A stretch of DNA of 7,668 bases from Alistipes sp. (GTDB lineage Bacteria; Bacteroidota; Bacteroidia; Bacteroidales; Rikenellaceae). Of this stretch, positions 5,533 through 7,668 are shown piece after piece. The stretch covers positions 1 to 7,668 of the forward strand of contig JAFOYS010000375.1 in assembly GCA_017391435.1 (NCBI GenBank), read 5' to 3'. The notes under the pieces were generated by a model. The model worked only from the letters and a program-made list of their open reading frames with translations. It did no database searches and was not told where the DNA came from. A program made the translations under genes and the position numbers. Within the stretch, counting starts at the first letter, position 1. Each line of letters opens with the position of its first letter.

Positions 5533-7518
5533 ATGAAAAGACTTCTCACACTTCTCACGCTCTGCGTTGCTATGTTTAGCACAAGCTACGCACAGAAGAA
5601 CTACACGCTCACCTCTCCAAATGGAGACCTAACTGCCACAATCTGCATTGACAGTAAAACAACCTACTCTGTAGCATTAGATGGCAAGGTTATTTTACAG
5701 CCATCAACAATTGCCCTTACCCTTGCAGATGGCACTATTATCGGCAACAGTAAACTTAAGCGTGTGGTGCGTGGCAGCCATAGCGAGACTATCACTCCAC
5801 AGCTCTACTTCAAGAGCACTATTGAGGATAACTACAACAGCCTTACTGTTGAGTATCGTGACCGTAGCGCAATTGAGTTTCGCGCGTATAACGACGGTGT
5901 TGCCTACCGCATCAAGACAGGCAAGGCTGATAACTACATTGTAAAGAGCGAGACTGCAGAGTTTAACTTCGGCGCTGACCACAAGTGTTGGATTGCCTAT
6001 GCTAACCTTACAGGTACAAAAAAGGATAAGTACTTTACATCATTTGAGAATACCTACAACAACATACCACTTAGTGAGGTTAGTAGCGATAAACTTGCCT
6101 TTTCGCCAGTTGTAGTAGATGTTGACGGCACTTTAGTCTGCATTGCCGAGAGTGACACGGAGAACTACCCAGGAATGTTTCTCCACAACACAGACAAGAG
6201 CAGCTCTCTAAAGGGTTGTTTTGCCACTGTACCAGATAAGGTAGAGGTTGGCGGACACAACAAGTTGCAGGGTATTGTTGTCTCTCGCCACGACTACATT
6301 GCCTCTTGCAGCGGTTCGGGCACCTTCCCGTGGAGAGTTATTATTGTTGCTAAGAGCGACAGAGAACTTGCTCAGTCAGATATGGTCTACCGTCTTGCAT
6401 CCCCATCTCGCGTAGAGAATAGCGACTGGATAGTACCTGGAAAGGTTGCCTGGGAGTGGTGGAACTACTGGGGAATTACCGGCGTAGACTTTGAGGCTGG
6501 AGTAAATACTGCCACCTACAAGGCCTACATAGATTTTGCAGCCGAATATGGCGTAGAGTATGTAATTCTTGACGAGGGTTGGGCTGTAAAGTATAAGAAC
6601 AACCTTATGGAGGTTGTACCAGAGATAGATCTAAAGCATATTATTGACTACGCCAAATCAAAGGGCGTGGGAATTATCCTCTGGGCTGGTTATAACGCCT
6701 TTAATGCAGATATTGAGGGCGTATGCCAACACTATGCTGCTATGGGCGTTAAGGGCTTTAAGATTGACTTTATGGATCGTGATGACCAGCAGATGAGTGC
6801 ATTCTACTACCGCACAGCAGAGATTTGTGCTAAACACAAGCTGATGGTGGACTTCCACGGATGTGCAAAGCCTGCGGGACTTAACAGAACATACCCAAAT
6901 GTCGTAAACTTTGAGGCAGTCTTTGGTCTTGAGCAGATGAAGTGGAGCAAGGAGAGCGTTGACCATATGGCATACGATGTCACAATGCCATTTATCCGTA
7001 TGGTTGCGGGCCCTATAGACTACACTCAGGGCGCTATGCGTAACGCCACAAAGCGAAACTACCGTCCTATAAATCGCGAGCCAATGAGTCAGGGTACACG
7101 ATGCCACCAGTTGGCCGCATATGCAGTGTTCTACTCGCCACTATCGATGCTCTGTGACTCACCGACAGCATATCGTAAGGAGGCTGAGTGTGCAGAGTTT
7201 ATCGCCTCAGTACCAACTGTTTGGGACGAGACTGTGGTCATTGACGGTAAAATTGGCGAGTATGTCGTTACAGCCCGCAGAAAGGATAATACTTGGTACA
7301 TAGGCGGAATGACAAACTGGAATGCTCGCACACTTGAGGTAGACCTGTCGCAAATAGTTGGTCAGGGCAACTATACCGTAGATATATTCCGCGACGGAGC
7401 AAATGCCCACCGCATAGCTTCTGACTACAAGCGCGAGACAATAGCTCTGCCTGCCTCTCGCAAACTTACCGTTCACCTCGCCCCAGGTGGTGGATTTATG
7501 ATGCGCGTGGTTAAGTAG
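5533..7518 (+). CDS. Secreted glycoside hydrolase family 97, retaining (alpha-galactosidase-type)
   Basis: GH97 enzymes of Bacteroidota cut alpha-linked glucose or galactose from oligosaccharides, usually in the periplasm. This 661-residue precursor is of normal length. A signal peptide (1-20, ending S-Y-A before Gln21) is followed by the N-terminal beta-sandwich (about 21-290), the (beta/alpha)8 catalytic barrel (about 300-565, with WEWWNYWG at 307-314 and YVILDEGWA at 343-351) and a C-terminal beta domain (about 566-661). GFKIDFMDRDDQ at 408-419 puts an Asp, Asp412, at the nucleophile position; inverting SusB has Gly there. NFEAVFGLE at 459-467 gives Glu461, a likely calcium ligand, and Glu467, the likely acid/base. 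The 55-residue spacing from Asp412 to Glu467 equals that recalled for the retaining alpha-galactosidase BtGal97b (Asp415, Glu470). FHGCAKPAGLNRTYPN at 441-456 is the typical barrel segment. No SusC/SusD pair is within the window. The family call is secure; galactosidase specificity is inferred. Confidence 0.96.
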   Translation: MKRLLTLLTLCVAMFSTSYAQKNYTLTSPNGDLTATICIDSKTTYSVALDGKVILQPSTIALTLADGTIIGNSKLKRVVRGSHSETITPQLYFKSTIEDNYNSLTVEYRDRSAIEFRAYNDGVAYRIKTGKADNYIVKSETAEFNFGADHKCWIAYANLTGTKKDKYFTSFENTYNNIPLSEVSSDKLAFSPVVVDVDGTLVCIAESDTENYPGMFLHNTDKSSSLKGCFATVPDKVEVGGHNKLQGIVVSRHDYIASCSGSGTFPWRVIIVAKSDRELAQSDMVYRLASPSRVENSDWIVPGKVAWEWWNYWGITGVDFEAGVNTATYKAYIDFAAEYGVEYVILDEGWAVKYKNNLMEVVPEIDLKHIIDYAKSKGVGIILWAGYNAFNADIEGVCQHYAAMGVKGFKIDFMDRDDQQMSAFYYRTAEICAKHKLMVDFHGCAKPAGLNRTYPNVVNFEAVFGLEQMKWSKESVDHMAYDVTMPFIRMVAGPIDYTQGAMRNATKRNYRPINREPMSQGTRCHQLAAYAVFYSPLSMLCDSPTAYRKEAECAEFIASVPTVWDETVVIDGKIGEYVVTARRKDNTWYIGGMTNWNARTLEVDLSQIVGQGNYTVDIFRDGANAHRIASDYKRETIALPASRKLTVHLAPGGGFMMRVVK

Positions 7519-7534
7519 CTGTCGCGTACTGCCC

Positions 7535-7550
7535 GCTTTTTGAAAAAAGC
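7535..7550. terminator. Weak hairpin after the GH97 gene
   Basis: GCTTTT (7535-7540) pairs with AAAAGC (7545-7550) around a TGAA loop, 16 nt past the GH97 stop. The stem is mostly A-T and is not followed by a plus-strand T-run (ATAGGAGTTGTTTT follows). A second weak stem, AGGAG/CTCCT at 7553-7573, comes next. One of these may terminate the GH97 transcript, but neither is convincing. Confidence 0.35.
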
Positions 7551-7596
7551 ATAGGAGTTGTTTTAACCCTCCTTACTTCGTTCTTTGTGGCTGTTT

Positions 7597-7668
7597 TTAG
7601 TTTTTGTCGCACAACCTCTTTGTCAAATAGTCCGCGCTATGTGACTGCAGAGTTTGCGCGCCAAATTC
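7597..7668 (-). other. Possible 3' end of a converging minus-strand gene
   Basis: On the minus strand one frame stays open for 23 codons from the window edge (7668) to a TAA at 7597-7599; it reads EFGAQTLQSH and ends KRLCDKN. The other two minus-strand frames close within about 15 codons. A run of 23 codons without a stop is not significant by itself, and the peptide matches no family I recognise. The position after GH97 would suit a convergent gene, but non-coding sequence is equally possible. Confidence 0.2.

Noticed and set aside
6658..7107. 149-codon minus-strand open frame opposite the GH97 barrel
   Set aside because: It covers the conserved catalytic region of GH97 and has no recognisable motif of its own.
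7535..7573. Short A-T-rich and AGGAG/CTCCT stems as a strong terminator or attachment site
   Set aside because: The stems are only 5-6 bp, no T-tract follows the first, and there is no integrase, tRNA or direct repeat nearby to support an attachment site.
1..7668. CRISPR array, tRNA/rRNA genes, insertion sequence or defence system
   Set aside because: I saw no spaced repeats, tRNA-like cloverleaf, transposase motif, terminal inverted repeats or defence-associated domain. RarA is a housekeeping AAA+ protein, not part of a defence cluster here.

Overview
The window looks like ordinary chromosomal DNA from a member of the Bacteroidales (Bacteroidota). The evidence is a secreted GH97 glycosidase, promoter -7 boxes of the TAnnTTTG type in both divergent intergenic regions, little sign of Shine-Dalgarno sequences, and signal peptides cleaved A|Q. 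I cannot assign a genus from the sequence alone.

Layout from left to right. (1) 1-1301, + strand: the 3' three quarters of aspS, aspartyl-tRNA synthetase, with its N-terminus cut by the window edge. (2) 1327-1358: a strong 14-bp hairpin that probably ends transcription from both sides. (3) 1357-1930, - strand: two small membrane-protein genes that overlap by 35 nt, a zinc-ribbon/TM2-domain protein followed by a DUF2752 protein. (4) 1931-2092: an AT-rich divergent promoter region. (5) 2093-2692, + strand: a short formate/nitrite transporter (FNT) family channel. (6) 2697-5410, - strand: a tightly packed three-gene run, read as rarA (AAA+ replication-associated recombination protein), then a secreted alpha/beta hydrolase, then a YfcE-type metallophosphoesterase, with gaps of only 1 and 4 nt. 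(7) 5411-5532: a second AT-rich divergent promoter region. (8) 5533-7518, + strand: a secreted GH97 enzyme whose active site is of the retaining, alpha-galactosidase type. (9) 7519-7668: a short tail without a clear gene, in which a converging minus-strand reading frame may end.

The genes are a mix of housekeeping functions (aspS, rarA), membrane or transport functions (FNT, TM2, DUF2752) and envelope carbohydrate or ester metabolism (GH97, hydrolase). Only two groups look co-transcribed: TM2-DUF2752, and rarA-hydrolase-metallophosphoesterase. I found no mobile element, CRISPR array, tRNA, rRNA or phage gene, and no clear undescribed system. The most useful points are the GH97 catalytic-residue assignment, the very short predicted leader of rarA in an overlapping divergent promoter region, the overlapping TM2/DUF2752 pair, and the unusually short FNT protein.
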